A stretch of 64,000 nucleotides of DNA, taken from contig NZ_SZPZ01000006.1 in assembly GCF_005233875.1 (NCBI RefSeq), positions 434,001 to 498,000 of the forward strand, read 5' to 3'. Source of the stretch: Kribbella jiaozuonensis (GTDB taxonomy: Bacteria > Actinomycetota > Actinomycetes > Propionibacteriales > Kribbellaceae). Positions 40,736 through 52,208 of the stretch are shown piece by piece; the first letter of the stretch is position 1, and the number at the start of each line of letters is the position of its first letter. The notes below the pieces were generated by a model. The model was given only the letters and a program-made list of their open reading frames with translations. It did no database searches and was not told the DNA's origin. Both the position numbers and the translations under genes were made by a program.

Positions 40736-42241
40736 ATGAACGCGAGCGCTGGACCTGGACCGTACGACGGTGGGCAGTACGGAGGTTGGCCGCCGGCGCA
40801 TGGCGGGTATCCGCAGTACAACCCGCAGAACGGGCCGTATCCGCAGTACCAGCAGGGGCCGCAGTACAACCCGAACTACCCGTTCCCGCCGAAGCCGCCG
40901 AAGAAGCGCGGCCGGCGGTTGCTGGGAGCTGGGGTGCTCGGGCTGGCCGCTGTCGTGGTCGCCGGATCGGTTGCCTGGGGCATCGACCAGCACAGCGCGG
41001 CGAACCCGTCGCAGCTGTCCCAGACGGCGTTCGACGCGTCGGCCGTGGCGGCCAAGGTCTCGCCGGGGCTGGTCGACGTGAACACCGTGCTCGGATACGA
41101 GAACGCCCGGGCGGCCGGGACCGGGATCGTGCTCAGCTCCGACGGTGAGGTGCTCACCAACCACCACGTGGTCGAGGGCGCGACATCGATCACCGTGACC
41201 GACATCGGCAACGGGAAGACGTACACCGCGAGCGTCGTCGGGTACGACGAGCAGCACGACATCGCCGTACTGAAGCTGAAGGACGCCTCCGGACTGGAGA
41301 CCGCGAAGACCGGGAACTCCGACCAGGTGAAGCTGGGCGACCAGGTCGTCGGCGTCGGGAACGCGGGCGGCACCGGCGGTACGCCGAGCTACGCGGCCGG
41401 CAAGGTGACCGGACTGAACCAGGCGATCACCGCGACCGACGAGAACGGGCAGGACCCGGAGAACCTCACCAACCTGATCGAGACCGACGCGAACATCCAG
41501 GCCGGCGACTCCGGCGGGCCGCTGGTGAACGCGAGCGGCGAGGTCGTCGGGGTCGACGTCGCCGGCGGGAACGGGAACAACGGCGGGCAGGGCGCGCCGG
41601 GTCAGACGGCGGTCAGGTCCGGGGCCACTGCGACGGCGACGTTGGCTGCCGCTGGGAACGGGAGCGGCTACGGCGATCCGTTCGGGAACGGGAATGGGTT
41701 TGGCGACCCGTTCGGCAACGGGAACGGCTTCGGTGATGGGTCGGGGTCGCAGAACGGGTCGGGCAACGGCTCGGGTGACGGGTCGGGCAACGGCTCGGGT
41801 GACGGGTCTGGGAACGGCTCGGGGAACGGGTTCGGGAACGGGCAGGGCGGTTCCGGGAACGGGTCCGGGACGACCACCGAGGGTTATGCGATCCCGATCA
41901 ACCAGGCGCTCGACATCGCGCAGCAGATCGAGAACGGGAAGTCGTCGGACGTCGTACACATCGGCGCCTCGCCGATGCTCGGAGTCTCGGTCGTCGCGAG
42001 CGACGGCACCACCGGCGCGGTCGTCGGCGACGTACTCGCCAACGGCCACGCGGACGACGCAGGCATCGAGGCCGGTGACGTGATCACCTCGTTCGCCGGT
42101 CACACCGTCGACTCGCCCGACGCGCTGTCGACACTCCTCAACAACCAACACCCCGGCGACAAGGTCGAGGTCGGCTGGGTAGACCAGTCCGGCCAAACCC
42201 ACAAAGCCACCATCGAACTGATCACCGGCCCGGTCCGCTAA
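40736..42241 (+). CDS. HtrA/DegP-like membrane serine protease with PDZ domain and Gly/Asn/Ser-rich insert
   Basis: 501 residues. A cytoplasmic Pro/Gly/Tyr/Gln-rich leader (GGYPQYNPQNGPYPQYQQG) precedes one membrane span (LLGAGVLGLAAVVVAGSVAW, about 60-80). The extracellular protease has His in LTNHHVVEGA, Asp in DIAVLKL and Ser in IQAGDSGGPLV. About 100 residues of repeats (NGNGFGDP, GSGDGSGNGSG) are inserted between the active-site Ser strand and EGYAIPINQALDIA, the last barrel strand of HtrA proteases. A PDZ domain (about 410-500, ADDAGIEAGDVITSFAGHTV) ends the protein. It likely handles damaged exported proteins. ATG 40736 follows AGGAGGGCACGGGAG. Confidence 0.92.
   Translation: MNASAGPGPYDGGQYGGWPPAHGGYPQYNPQNGPYPQYQQGPQYNPNYPFPPKPPKKRGRRLLGAGVLGLAAVVVAGSVAWGIDQHSAANPSQLSQTAFDASAVAAKVSPGLVDVNTVLGYENARAAGTGIVLSSDGEVLTNHHVVEGATSITVTDIGNGKTYTASVVGYDEQHDIAVLKLKDASGLETAKTGNSDQVKLGDQVVGVGNAGGTGGTPSYAAGKVTGLNQAITATDENGQDPENLTNLIETDANIQAGDSGGPLVNASGEVVGVDVAGGNGNNGGQGAPGQTAVRSGATATATLAAAGNGSGYGDPFGNGNGFGDPFGNGNGFGDGSGSQNGSGNGSGDGSGNGSGDGSGNGSGNGFGNGQGGSGNGSGTTTEGYAIPINQALDIAQQIENGKSSDVVHIGASPMLGVSVVASDGTTGAVVGDVLANGHADDAGIEAGDVITSFAGHTVDSPDALSTLLNNQHPGDKVEVGWVDQSGQTHKATIELITGPVR
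41655..41874 (+). repeat. In-frame GGN-rich repeat tract in the protease gene
   Basis: Direct repeats of the type GGTTTGGCGACCCGTTC and GGGTCGGGCAACGGCTC recur in frame, encoding FGNGNGFGDP and GSGNGSGDGSG units. The tract is confined to the linker region of the HtrA-like gene and may vary in length between strains. Confidence 0.7.
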
Positions 42242-42276
42242 CCCCAGCGCCACCCCCCGCTGCCGGCGGACCGCCC

Positions 42277-42327
42277 GATCGGGCCCGACGCTCCCCTCCC
42301 CCTCGGAGCGCCCGGGCCCGATCTTTT
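42277..42327 (+). terminator. Terminator after the HtrA-like gene
   Basis: GATCGGGCCCG-ACGCTCC pairs with GGAGCG-CCCGGGCCCGATC across a C-rich loop, with one bulge, and is followed by TTTTA. It is placed 36 bp after the protease stop. Confidence 0.7.
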
Positions 42328-42336
42328 ATGTCTGGG

Positions 42337-43170
42337 TCAGGAAAGGAAGCCGGTGCGCCAGGTTGGGTGGATGGGGGACCAGCCGAGGGTGTGGGCGTGG
42401 GTGTTTGCGGCGCCGCGTGCCCACGGGGTGCGGGAGGTGCTGGTGGGGGATGGTGGGGTGGGGGCGCCTACGGCTTGTGCGAAGAGGGGGAGCCAGGTGG
42501 TGGCTGGGGCCGGGTCGTTGTCGACGATGTTGACGGGGCCGGAGGGCCAGGTGATGGCAGAGGCGGCGGCTGTGGCGGCGTCTTGGATGTGGAGGAAGCT
42601 GGTGATGTCGGCGTTGGTGGGGAGGTTGCCGGCGGTGGCCAGGTCGGCCATCAGGCCGCCTTTGGTGTACCAGGTGTCGGGGCCGTAGAGCATGCCGTAG
42701 CGGAGGACGACCCACTCGGGTGCTTCGGCGGTGATCGCCTCGAGCGTGCGAACGGCGTCGACCATCCCGCGGCGGCTCTCGTCCGCGGCGTTCACGTCCA
42801 GCGGCGTGGATTCATCCGCCGGCGCCGAACCCGGCTCGTACGCCCACGCGACGCTCTGCGAGATCACCCGCCGTACGCCGGCCGCCAGCGCAGCGTCGAC
42901 CAGATTCCGGGTCCCCTCGCGGCGGATCCGGGCGTTCGCGGCGAAATCCCGTGAGGTGAGATCGGTCAGCTGATGCATGACCACCTCCGGCCGAGCAGCC
43001 GCGACCACCTCGCGGAGCGCGGCAGCGTCGTACACATCACCCTGCACGGTCGTCACCCCAGGCACCCGCGACCGCCGCGACAACGCGATCACCTCGTGGC
43101 CCCCGGCAACGAGCAGCGGAACCAGCCGACGACCGATGACGCCGGTCCCACCGGCGATGAAGATCCTCAT
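42337..43170 (-). CDS. NAD-dependent epimerase/dehydratase family protein
   Basis: 277-residue extended SDR. It has MRIFIAGGTGVIGRRLVPLLVAGGHEV, TVQGDVYDAAAL, the VISQSVAWAYEPG strand and VVLRYGMLYGPDTWY. The YxxxK dyad is not obvious, so nucleotide binding is clear but catalysis is not. The 5' gap of 145 bp to the divergent MFS gene contains that gene's operators. The C-terminus is Pro/Thr-rich and looks less conserved. Confidence 0.83.
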   Translation of the reverse strand: MRIFIAGGTGVIGRRLVPLLVAGGHEVIALSRRSRVPGVTTVQGDVYDAAALREVVAAARPEVVMHQLTDLTSRDFAANARIRREGTRNLVDAALAAGVRRVISQSVAWAYEPGSAPADESTPLDVNAADESRRGMVDAVRTLEAITAEAPEWVVLRYGMLYGPDTWYTKGGLMADLATAGNLPTNADITSFLHIQDAATAAASAITWPSGPVNIVDNDPAPATTWLPLFAQAVGAPTPPSPTSTSRTPWARGAANTHAHTLGWSPIHPTWRTGFLS

Positions 43171-43244
43171 ACAACCAACCTAGGCACCCACAGGCCCGGC
43201 CAGATGGTCCAATCCGCGGCCAGTTCGCCGGTCCATTTCCATCA

Positions 43245-43300
43245 GGGGTGAACAAGCGTTTACCATGCCTGAGAAACCTGAGTAAACAACTGTTCACCCC
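43245..43300. promoter_or_regulatory. Two TetR-type operators before the MFS-tetR operon
   Basis: GTGAACAAGCGTTTAC (43248-43263) and GTAAACAACTGTTCAC (43282-43297) are copies of the dyad GTRAAC-N4-GTTYAC. GGGG/CCCC arms extend the outer repeat to 43245-43300. The distal gene of the operon encodes a TetR protein, the natural candidate to bind here. Confidence 0.65.
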
Positions 43301-43315
43301 CGTGAGGACCTCAGC

Positions 43316-44725
43316 TTGACCGTCCGCCCTGCCGCTCACCCACGCCTGATCCTGGCCGCGCTCGCGTTCTGCGGCGTACTGGTCTCGATCAGCCAGACCA
43401 TCGTCGTACCCCTCCTCCCTTCCCTCCCGCAGATCACCCACAGCCCAGCGGCCGACGTCAGTTGGCTGATCACCATCACCCTGCTGACCGGCGCCGTCTT
43501 CACCCCGCTCCTCGGCCGGGCCGGCGACATGTACGGCAAGCGTCGCGTCCTGCTGATCGCCCTGGCGTCGATGGTGATCGGCTCGTTGCTCTGCGCAATC
43601 AGCTCGAACCTGACCGTCCTGATCGTCGGCCGCGCGTTCCAGGGCGCCGCGGTCGCGGTGGTCCCGCTCGGCATCAGCATCCTGCGCGACGAACTTCCGC
43701 CACGCCGCGTGATCCCGTCGATCGCGATCATGAGCTCGACCCTGGGCATCGGCGCCGCATTCGGCATCCCGGCCGCCACCCTCGTCGTCGAGTACGCGAA
43801 CTGGCACACGATGTTCTGGATCAACCTCGGCCTCGGCCTGCTCGACATCGTCCTTGTGCTGCTGATCGTGCCCGAGTCGGCCGTCCGGACCAGCGGCCGC
43901 TTCGACATCGTCGGCGCGATCGGCCTGAGCGCCTTCCTGATCTGCCTGCTGCTCGCCGTCTCGAAGACCAACTCCTGGAGCGTCGAGCGACTCATCACGC
44001 TGTACGCCGTCGCCGTGCTGCTGGTGCCGATCTGGGGATGGTACGAACTGCGCGTCAAGAGCCCGCTCGTCGATCTCCGCGTCTCCGCGCGACCAGGCGT
44101 CCTCTTCACCAACCTCGGTGCCCTCCTGATCGGATTCGCCTTCTACGCCAACTCCCTCTCCACAGCCCAACTCGTCCAGGAGCCCACCTGGACCGGCTAC
44201 GGACTAGGCGAGTCCATCGTCGTCAGCGGCCTCTGCCTGCTCCCAGGCGGCGTGGCGATGGTGCTGCTCTCCCCGGTATCGGCCCGGATCTCCAACGCCC
44301 GCGGACCCAGGTTCACACTCGCGATCGCGTCGGTCCTCATGGCAGCCGGGTACGTCGTCCGCCTGTTCACCAGCCACAACGTGGCCGGCATCGTCATCGG
44401 TGCAACAGTCGTTTCTGCCGGAACCGCCGTTGCGTACTCCGCGCTCCCGGCGCTGATCATGCATGCTGTGCCGGTGACCGAAACGGCCGCCGCGAACGGC
44501 CTCAACACGCTGATGCGCACGGTCGGGCAGGCGATCTGCAGCACGATCGTCGCGACCGTACTCGCCAACGTCACGATCGCGAGCGCCGGCCGGGTCGCGC
44601 CCGCGCTCTCGGCGTACCTGATCGTGTTCGTGGTCGCGGGCATCGCGGCTCTGGCGGCGGCAGGGCTGGCCCTGCTGATCCCGGTACGGCGTCCCGAGCC
44701 GGCGTACGAGGTGGCGGTGAAGTGA
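43316..44725 (+). CDS. MFS multidrug-type transporter
   Basis: 469-residue major facilitator with about 14 hydrophobic segments, as in DHA2 drug/proton antiporters. Motif A appears as GRAGDMYGKRRVLL after the second segment, with FQGAAVAVVPLGISIL and motif-C-like GIGAAFGIPAATL. It probably exports a toxic organic compound. The start is TTG 43316, with GAGG eight bases upstream. The stop overlaps the GTG of a TetR gene (GTGA), and twin operators lie upstream of the operon. Confidence 0.92.
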   Translation: MTVRPAAHPRLILAALAFCGVLVSISQTIVVPLLPSLPQITHSPAADVSWLITITLLTGAVFTPLLGRAGDMYGKRRVLLIALASMVIGSLLCAISSNLTVLIVGRAFQGAAVAVVPLGISILRDELPPRRVIPSIAIMSSTLGIGAAFGIPAATLVVEYANWHTMFWINLGLGLLDIVLVLLIVPESAVRTSGRFDIVGAIGLSAFLICLLLAVSKTNSWSVERLITLYAVAVLLVPIWGWYELRVKSPLVDLRVSARPGVLFTNLGALLIGFAFYANSLSTAQLVQEPTWTGYGLGESIVVSGLCLLPGGVAMVLLSPVSARISNARGPRFTLAIASVLMAAGYVVRLFTSHNVAGIVIGATVVSAGTAVAYSALPALIMHAVPVTETAAANGLNTLMRTVGQAICSTIVATVLANVTIASAGRVAPALSAYLIVFVVAGIAALAAAGLALLIPVRRPEPAYEVAVK

Positions 44726-45255
44726 CCGATCCGGGGCGGACCACGATCCTGCGAGCAGCCCGCAAGGCGTTCGCGCGCGAGCCGTACGACGCGGTCACGC
44801 TCCGCGGGGTCGCCGCGGACGCGGGCGTGAGCGCCGCCCTGATCGTCAAGTACTTCGGCGGCAAGGAAGCGCTGTTCGAGCGCGTCGCCGACTTCACCGA
44901 GGCCGCCCAGTTGCTGCTCGCCGCACCGAACGAGCGGCTCGGCGAGCACGCCGTACGGACCCTCGTCGAGTACCGCCGGGCGAACGAGCAGGACCTGCTC
45001 GTCCGGGTCGTGTTCGCGGCCGGCAAGGGTGATGAGCGCGCCCAGATCCGCGAGCACTTCCGCGACCAGGTCACCCGCGCCTTCGCGGCCCGGCTGACCG
45101 GCGCGGACGCCGACCTGCGGGCCGCGCTGATCACCGGCCAGTTGCTCGGTCTCGGAGCCGCGATCGCGATCGGCACGAGCGGCCCGATCGCCGCGGCCGA
45201 CCCGCAGACGATCGCCGACCTCTACGCCCCGGCACTCCAGAGCCTAATCCACTAG
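44722..45255 (+). CDS. TetR family regulator
   Basis: 177-residue TetR regulator. HTH: TTILRAARKAFAREPYDAVTLRGVAADAGVSAALIVKYFGGKEALFERV; the C-terminal part resembles TetR_C domains with ITGQLLGLGAAIAIG. GTG 44722 overlaps the transporter stop, so drug sensor and pump are made together. The likely targets are the two GTRAAC-N4-GTTYAC sites before the transporter. Confidence 0.9.
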   Translation: MTDPGRTTILRAARKAFAREPYDAVTLRGVAADAGVSAALIVKYFGGKEALFERVADFTEAAQLLLAAPNERLGEHAVRTLVEYRRANEQDLLVRVVFAAGKGDERAQIREHFRDQVTRAFAARLTGADADLRAALITGQLLGLGAAIAIGTSGPIAAADPQTIADLYAPALQSLIH

Positions 45256-45288
45256 TTGAACACCCGTCCTAAAATGTGGACATAGGGC

Positions 45289-45316
45289 TTGGCGTCAGGT
45301 GTGACGCCACTAACAT
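45289..45316 (+). promoter_or_regulatory. metH promoter with internal palindrome
   Basis: TTGGCG (45289-45294), 16 bp, TAACAT (45311-45316) fits a housekeeping promoter. Inside it, GGCGTCA-GGTG-TGACGCC (45291-45308) is a perfect 7-bp dyad that could bind a repressor. Transcription would start about 7 bp later, just before the riboswitch. Confidence 0.5.
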
Positions 45317-45327
45317 GGAGCATCCAG

Positions 45328-45399
45328 GCCGAGAGGCGCTGCAACGGACCCCGGGTCCGCCACGCTCGTCCTGGGGCACGACTGCAAGGGCGCCTCCGG
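45328..45399 (+). ncRNA. S-adenosylhomocysteine (SAH) riboswitch
   Basis: The leader of metH matches the SAH aptamer layout. GCCGAGAGGCGCTGCAACGG is followed by the hairpin CGGACC-CCG-GGTCCG (45345-45359) and GCCACGCTCG. P1 closes with GAGGCGC (45333-45339) and GCGCCTC (45390-45396). CGAG (45330-45333) can pair with CTCG (45365-45368) as the pseudoknot. SAH riboswitches switch on methyl-cycle genes when SAH builds up. Confidence 0.75.
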
Positions 45400-45423
45400 A
45401 GAGTCTTCTGGAGGGGTTGGCAG

Positions 45424-49034
<3,611 letters not shown>

Positions 49035-49038
<4 letters not shown>

Positions 49039-49937
49039 CCGCCGAGGCCTCGCTGCTCGCGACCGGGCTGGATCGTCGACGGCCCGGTCGCGCTGTAGCC
49101 GGCACCGGCGGTGATCGCGCCGCTCGCCGAGGCCAGGGCGGAATCCTCGATCAGCCTGCGTAGCTGGGGGTCGATCTTCTCCGACGCCGCCTGGACGGCA
49201 GCGGACGCGAGTGACGGGTCGTTCTTCGCGACGGCCTCGGTGAAACCGTTCCGGAGCGTGACCTCGGCCCGGAACAGGTCTCGCGGCGACAGCTCGTCGG
49301 TGCCGGGCAGCAGCGAGAGGATCTCGCCGTACCGCTCCTCGGGCTTGACCGAGATCAGCCAGTCGGAGAGCGCGGCGTAGTCCTCGGGCTCGGCCGGTGT
49401 GCCGCCCTGCCGCCGAACGATCTCGGCCATCAGTGCGCGCGCTGCCGCGGCCGCCGCCGGGTTCCGGCCGGCGAAGGCGAAGTCGGGCACCTCTGCGGCC
49501 GGGAGGAACTTGCTGGATTCGGTCTTCGACCAGAGCTGCGGCAGGCGTTCCTGGGTCCAGACATCGGCCAGCCCGTCGTCCAGATCCGCTTCCGGCTGGT
49601 GAAGTCCGCCGATGTTGTCGAACAGCGGGCTGCTCAATCCGACCGACTGCGACGTCGTGTGTGCGGTGGCCTGGACCAGCCGTTCCCGGTCGCCCTGCGC
49701 CGGCTGCCCGGCGCCATACCGGCGAACCGCGTCGGCCAGTTCCTCCGGCAGGACCAGGGGACTGTCGTTCGACCGGAGTGCGTCGACTGCGTTCATTCCC
49801 GGGCGGTCGTCCGGCCGGACGACGAAGTCGATGCCGCGCCAACGGACGAGGCGATCGGTGGTCTCGCTGACGGCTTCGACGATCGAGTCTCCCCACGGGA
49901 AGCACGGATCGTTGGTCTTGACCAGGCCAGTGGCCAT
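49035..49937 (-). CDS. Hypothetical protein, about 300 residues
   Basis: Family not recognised. The N-terminus is well ordered (NDPCFPWGDSIVEAVSETTDRLVRWRGIDFVVRPDDRPG), the middle has LSSPLFDNIGGLHQPEADLDDG, and the C-terminal third is Ala/Ser-rich and helical. There is no signal peptide or membrane span. A clear GAAGGAG precedes the ATG at 49937. Its stop overlaps the metH stop by 4 bp in convergent orientation. It is probably a genuine soluble protein, but no function can be proposed. Confidence 0.75.
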
Positions 49938-49999
49938 GGCGTGTTCTCCTTCGTGAGGGAGGCCGAACGGAGCAAGCGTAGGGGCGCACCGGGTTCATT

Positions 50000-50005
50000 T
50001 ACGCT
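50000..50005 (+). promoter_or_regulatory. Leaderless -10 of acetyltransferase gene
   Basis: TACGCT lies exactly 6 bp before the ATG at 50012, the same hexamer and spacing as before the padR gene at 5965. No ribosome-binding site is visible. Confidence 0.5.
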
Positions 50006-50011
50006 GACCGC

Positions 50012-50488
50012 ATGACTGTGATCGTGCGACCTGCTGTTGCCGGTGATGCTGATGCTGTGGCGGCGATCTGGTACGCCGGTTGGCGGGACGGGCATCTCGG
50101 GAATGTGCCGGACGAACTGGTCGCCTTCCGGACCGAGGAATCGTTCGGAACGCGTGCTGCACAACGGGTTCCGGACACCACCGTTGCCCTGGCGGGGGAC
50201 GAGGTCGCGGGGTTCGTGATGGTCGTGGGGGACGAGGTCGAGCAGGTGTACGTGTCGCGCGATCACCGCGGATCGGGAGTAGCCGGGACGCTACTCACCG
50301 AAGCTGAACGGCAGGTGAAAGCAGGAGGGCACAGCGAAGCCTGGCTGGCCGTGGCGACCGGGAACGCGCGGGCCCGCCGGTTCTACGAGCGCAGCGGCTG
50401 GAGGGACGGCGGCGCGTTCGACTACCCAGCCGCGGTGGAGGGCGGAACTGTACCGGTCCCGTGCCACCGTTACGTGAAGTCGGTCTGA
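50012..50488 (+). CDS. GNAT N-acetyltransferase
   Basis: 158-residue acetyltransferase. It has VIVRPAVAGDADAVAAIWYAGW at the N-terminus, the acetyl-CoA loop VEQVYVSRDHRGSGVAGTLLTEAER near residue 85 and the C-terminal NARARRFYERSGWRDGG. The acceptor is unknown. ATG 50012 with TACGCT six bases upstream suggests a leaderless mRNA. It is divergent from the hypothetical protein gene. Confidence 0.9.
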   Translation: MTVIVRPAVAGDADAVAAIWYAGWRDGHLGNVPDELVAFRTEESFGTRAAQRVPDTTVALAGDEVAGFVMVVGDEVEQVYVSRDHRGSGVAGTLLTEAERQVKAGGHSEAWLAVATGNARARRFYERSGWRDGGAFDYPAAVEGGTVPVPCHRYVKSV

Positions 50489-50593
50489 ACAGACGCAGGA
50501 TTCCCCTGCACTTCAGGCTGTCGGGCGGTCAGCCCGGCCGGACCGGGGTTAGTTTGCTTTGGCAAGCATTCCCGTACTCCGAAGAAGGTCACC

Positions 50594-51445
50594 ATGGCAT
50601 TCCGTTCCTGGCGCCGGCCGTCCCGCCGGATGGTTCTGACCAGCGTTGCAGCAGTCGCGATGACATCGGTCGTCGGCGGGGTCGCGTACTCGGCCGGTGC
50701 CGCGAACCCGCAGCCGGCCATCCAGACGTCGACACCGCGCAGCGAGAAGCAGGTCACGAACATCGACGTACTGCGTCAGCAGCTGCGCAACTACTACGGC
50801 GATCCGCTCGGCAGCGGCACGTTCGCGGACGACAGCAACTACGCCAAGGAAGCTCGTTCGGTCGCGGCCGCGGGCTCGCGGTACCTCGCCGCGCAGCACC
50901 ACACGCACAAGACCAAGGCGATCCTGCTGGACGTCGACGACACCTCGCTGGCGACCTGGAACTACGAGATCTTCAGCAACTGGGCGTTCAACCCGACCAC
51001 CAACGCGGACTACGTGCTGAACCAGCGGTTCCCGGCCGTACCGGGCATGGTCGACCTGGTGAAGAAGGCCTCGCACGAGGGGTACGCGATCTTCTTCCTG
51101 ACCGGCCGGGGCGCCGCGCAGGAGCCGGCGACGCTCGGCAACCTGACCTCGGACGGCATCGGCGTCGATGCCGGCTACCCGCAGCCGACCAAGCTGAGCA
51201 ATGGTGAGGACGGCCTGTTCACCAAGCCGGCCGTCGCCGACTACCCGGACTACCTGAAGAAGGCCTGCGCCGCCGACCCGAACGGCTCGTGTACGACGAT
51301 CCACTACAAGTCGGCGACCCGCGCGCATATCGAGTCGCTCGGCTACGACATCGTCGCGAACTTCGGCGACCAGTTCTCCGACCTGAAGGGCGGCTTCGCG
51401 GACCGTACGTTCAAGCTCCCGAACCCGAACTACTACCTGCCCTGA
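50594..51445 (+). CDS. Secreted HAD acid phosphatase
   Basis: 283-residue exported phosphatase of the HAD subfamily IIIB type. The basic N-terminus and hydrophobic stretch (RRMVLTSVAAVAMTSVVGGVAYSAGAA) form a signal peptide. The catalytic DxDxT motif is ILLDVDDTSLATWNYE (near residue 115), motif II lies in IFFLTGRG, and motif IV is FGDQFSDLKGG. It should release phosphate from organic esters outside the cell. The 105-bp gap before it holds short inverted repeats but no clear promoter. Its end overlaps the convergent TetR gene by 13 bp. Confidence 0.9.
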   Translation: MAFRSWRRPSRRMVLTSVAAVAMTSVVGGVAYSAGAANPQPAIQTSTPRSEKQVTNIDVLRQQLRNYYGDPLGSGTFADDSNYAKEARSVAAAGSRYLAAQHHTHKTKAILLDVDDTSLATWNYEIFSNWAFNPTTNADYVLNQRFPAVPGMVDLVKKASHEGYAIFFLTGRGAAQEPATLGNLTSDGIGVDAGYPQPTKLSNGEDGLFTKPAVADYPDYLKKACAADPNGSCTTIHYKSATRAHIESLGYDIVANFGDQFSDLKGGFADRTFKLPNPNYYLP

Positions 51446-52116
51446 TCACGGGGTAGGGCGCCGTACAGCAGGGTGCGGAGCGAGTCGGTGAGCGCCGGCT
51501 CGAACCGCATCCGGATGGCGCCGAGGGACGGGTCGGCCTCGTACGCCGCGAGGATGGCCGGGACGGGATGCGAGTGGGACCAGATGGCGCCCGCGAGCAG
51601 GCTGGCAGTAGCGATGAACTGACCGGCCCCGTCCCGGCCCAGCTCGGGGAGTACGCCGACGACCGCCGCGATCATGTCTTCGTACGCCGTCGCGGCCGCG
51701 CGTTTGAACGTCAGCGCCGTCTCCGTGGTGATGTTGCGTTCCAGAACGCCCGCCTGCGCGCTGATCAGGTCGCAGAGCACCGGCCGCTCCGACAGCGTGC
51801 CGACGATGGCCGTGATCAGCTGCTCCGCCCGATCATCGATCGACAGCTCGGGCAGCGCGTCGCCGACCGCATCGTCCAGATCCTTCACCCAGGCCGCGAG
51901 CTCGCTGCTGGACAGCTCGAGCAGGACGGCCTCGCGGGAGTCGAAGTAGTTCAGCACGTTCGACTTCGCCAGGCCGACGCGGCGACTCAGCTCGTTCAGG
52001 CTGACGTCGGCGACCGGCATCTCGGTCAGCATCGTGGCGGCCGTCGCGAGGATCGCCCGCCGCCGCTCGGCCCGCTGCTCCGCGCTTCGCGCGCGCTGGA
52101 ATGTCGTCACGCTCAC
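51433..52116 (-). CDS. TetR family regulator
   Basis: 227-residue TetR protein. HTH: RRRAILATAATMLTEMPVADVSLNELSRRVGLAKSNVLNYFDSREAVLLEL; the ligand domain is typical of the TetR_C group with LICDLISAQAGVLERNITTE-like sequence. GTG 52116 is the start. It is divergent from an SDR gene, with three operator copies in the 92-bp gap. Confidence 0.9.
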   Translation of the reverse strand: MSVTTFQRARSAEQRAERRRAILATAATMLTEMPVADVSLNELSRRVGLAKSNVLNYFDSREAVLLELSSSELAAWVKDLDDAVGDALPELSIDDRAEQLITAIVGTLSERPVLCDLISAQAGVLERNITTETALTFKRAAATAYEDMIAAVVGVLPELGRDGAGQFIATASLLAGAIWSHSHPVPAILAAYEADPSLGAIRMRFEPALTDSLRTLLYGALPRDQGR

Positions 52117-52122
52117 ATTCTA

Positions 52123-52192
52123 CAGACCATCGGTCTGTTGTTATCACACCGGTGGTCTGATAACGTCGGAGCCATAACAGACCATCAGTCTC
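52123..52192. promoter_or_regulatory. Triple TetR operator between tetR and SDR genes
   Basis: Three copies of CAGACC-N3-GGTCTG: CAGACCATCGGTCTG (52123-52137, perfect), CACACCGGTGGTCTG (52145-52159) and CAGACCATCAGTCTC (52178-52192). Their starts are 22 and 33 bp apart, close to two and three helical turns. Confidence 0.65.
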
Positions 52193-52208
52193 TTACGGAG
52201 TGTGGATC

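Noticed and set aside
41655..41874. Repeated GC-rich units considered as a CRISPR-like or satellite array
   Set aside because: Units are short, imperfect, without spacers and fully in frame within the protease gene.
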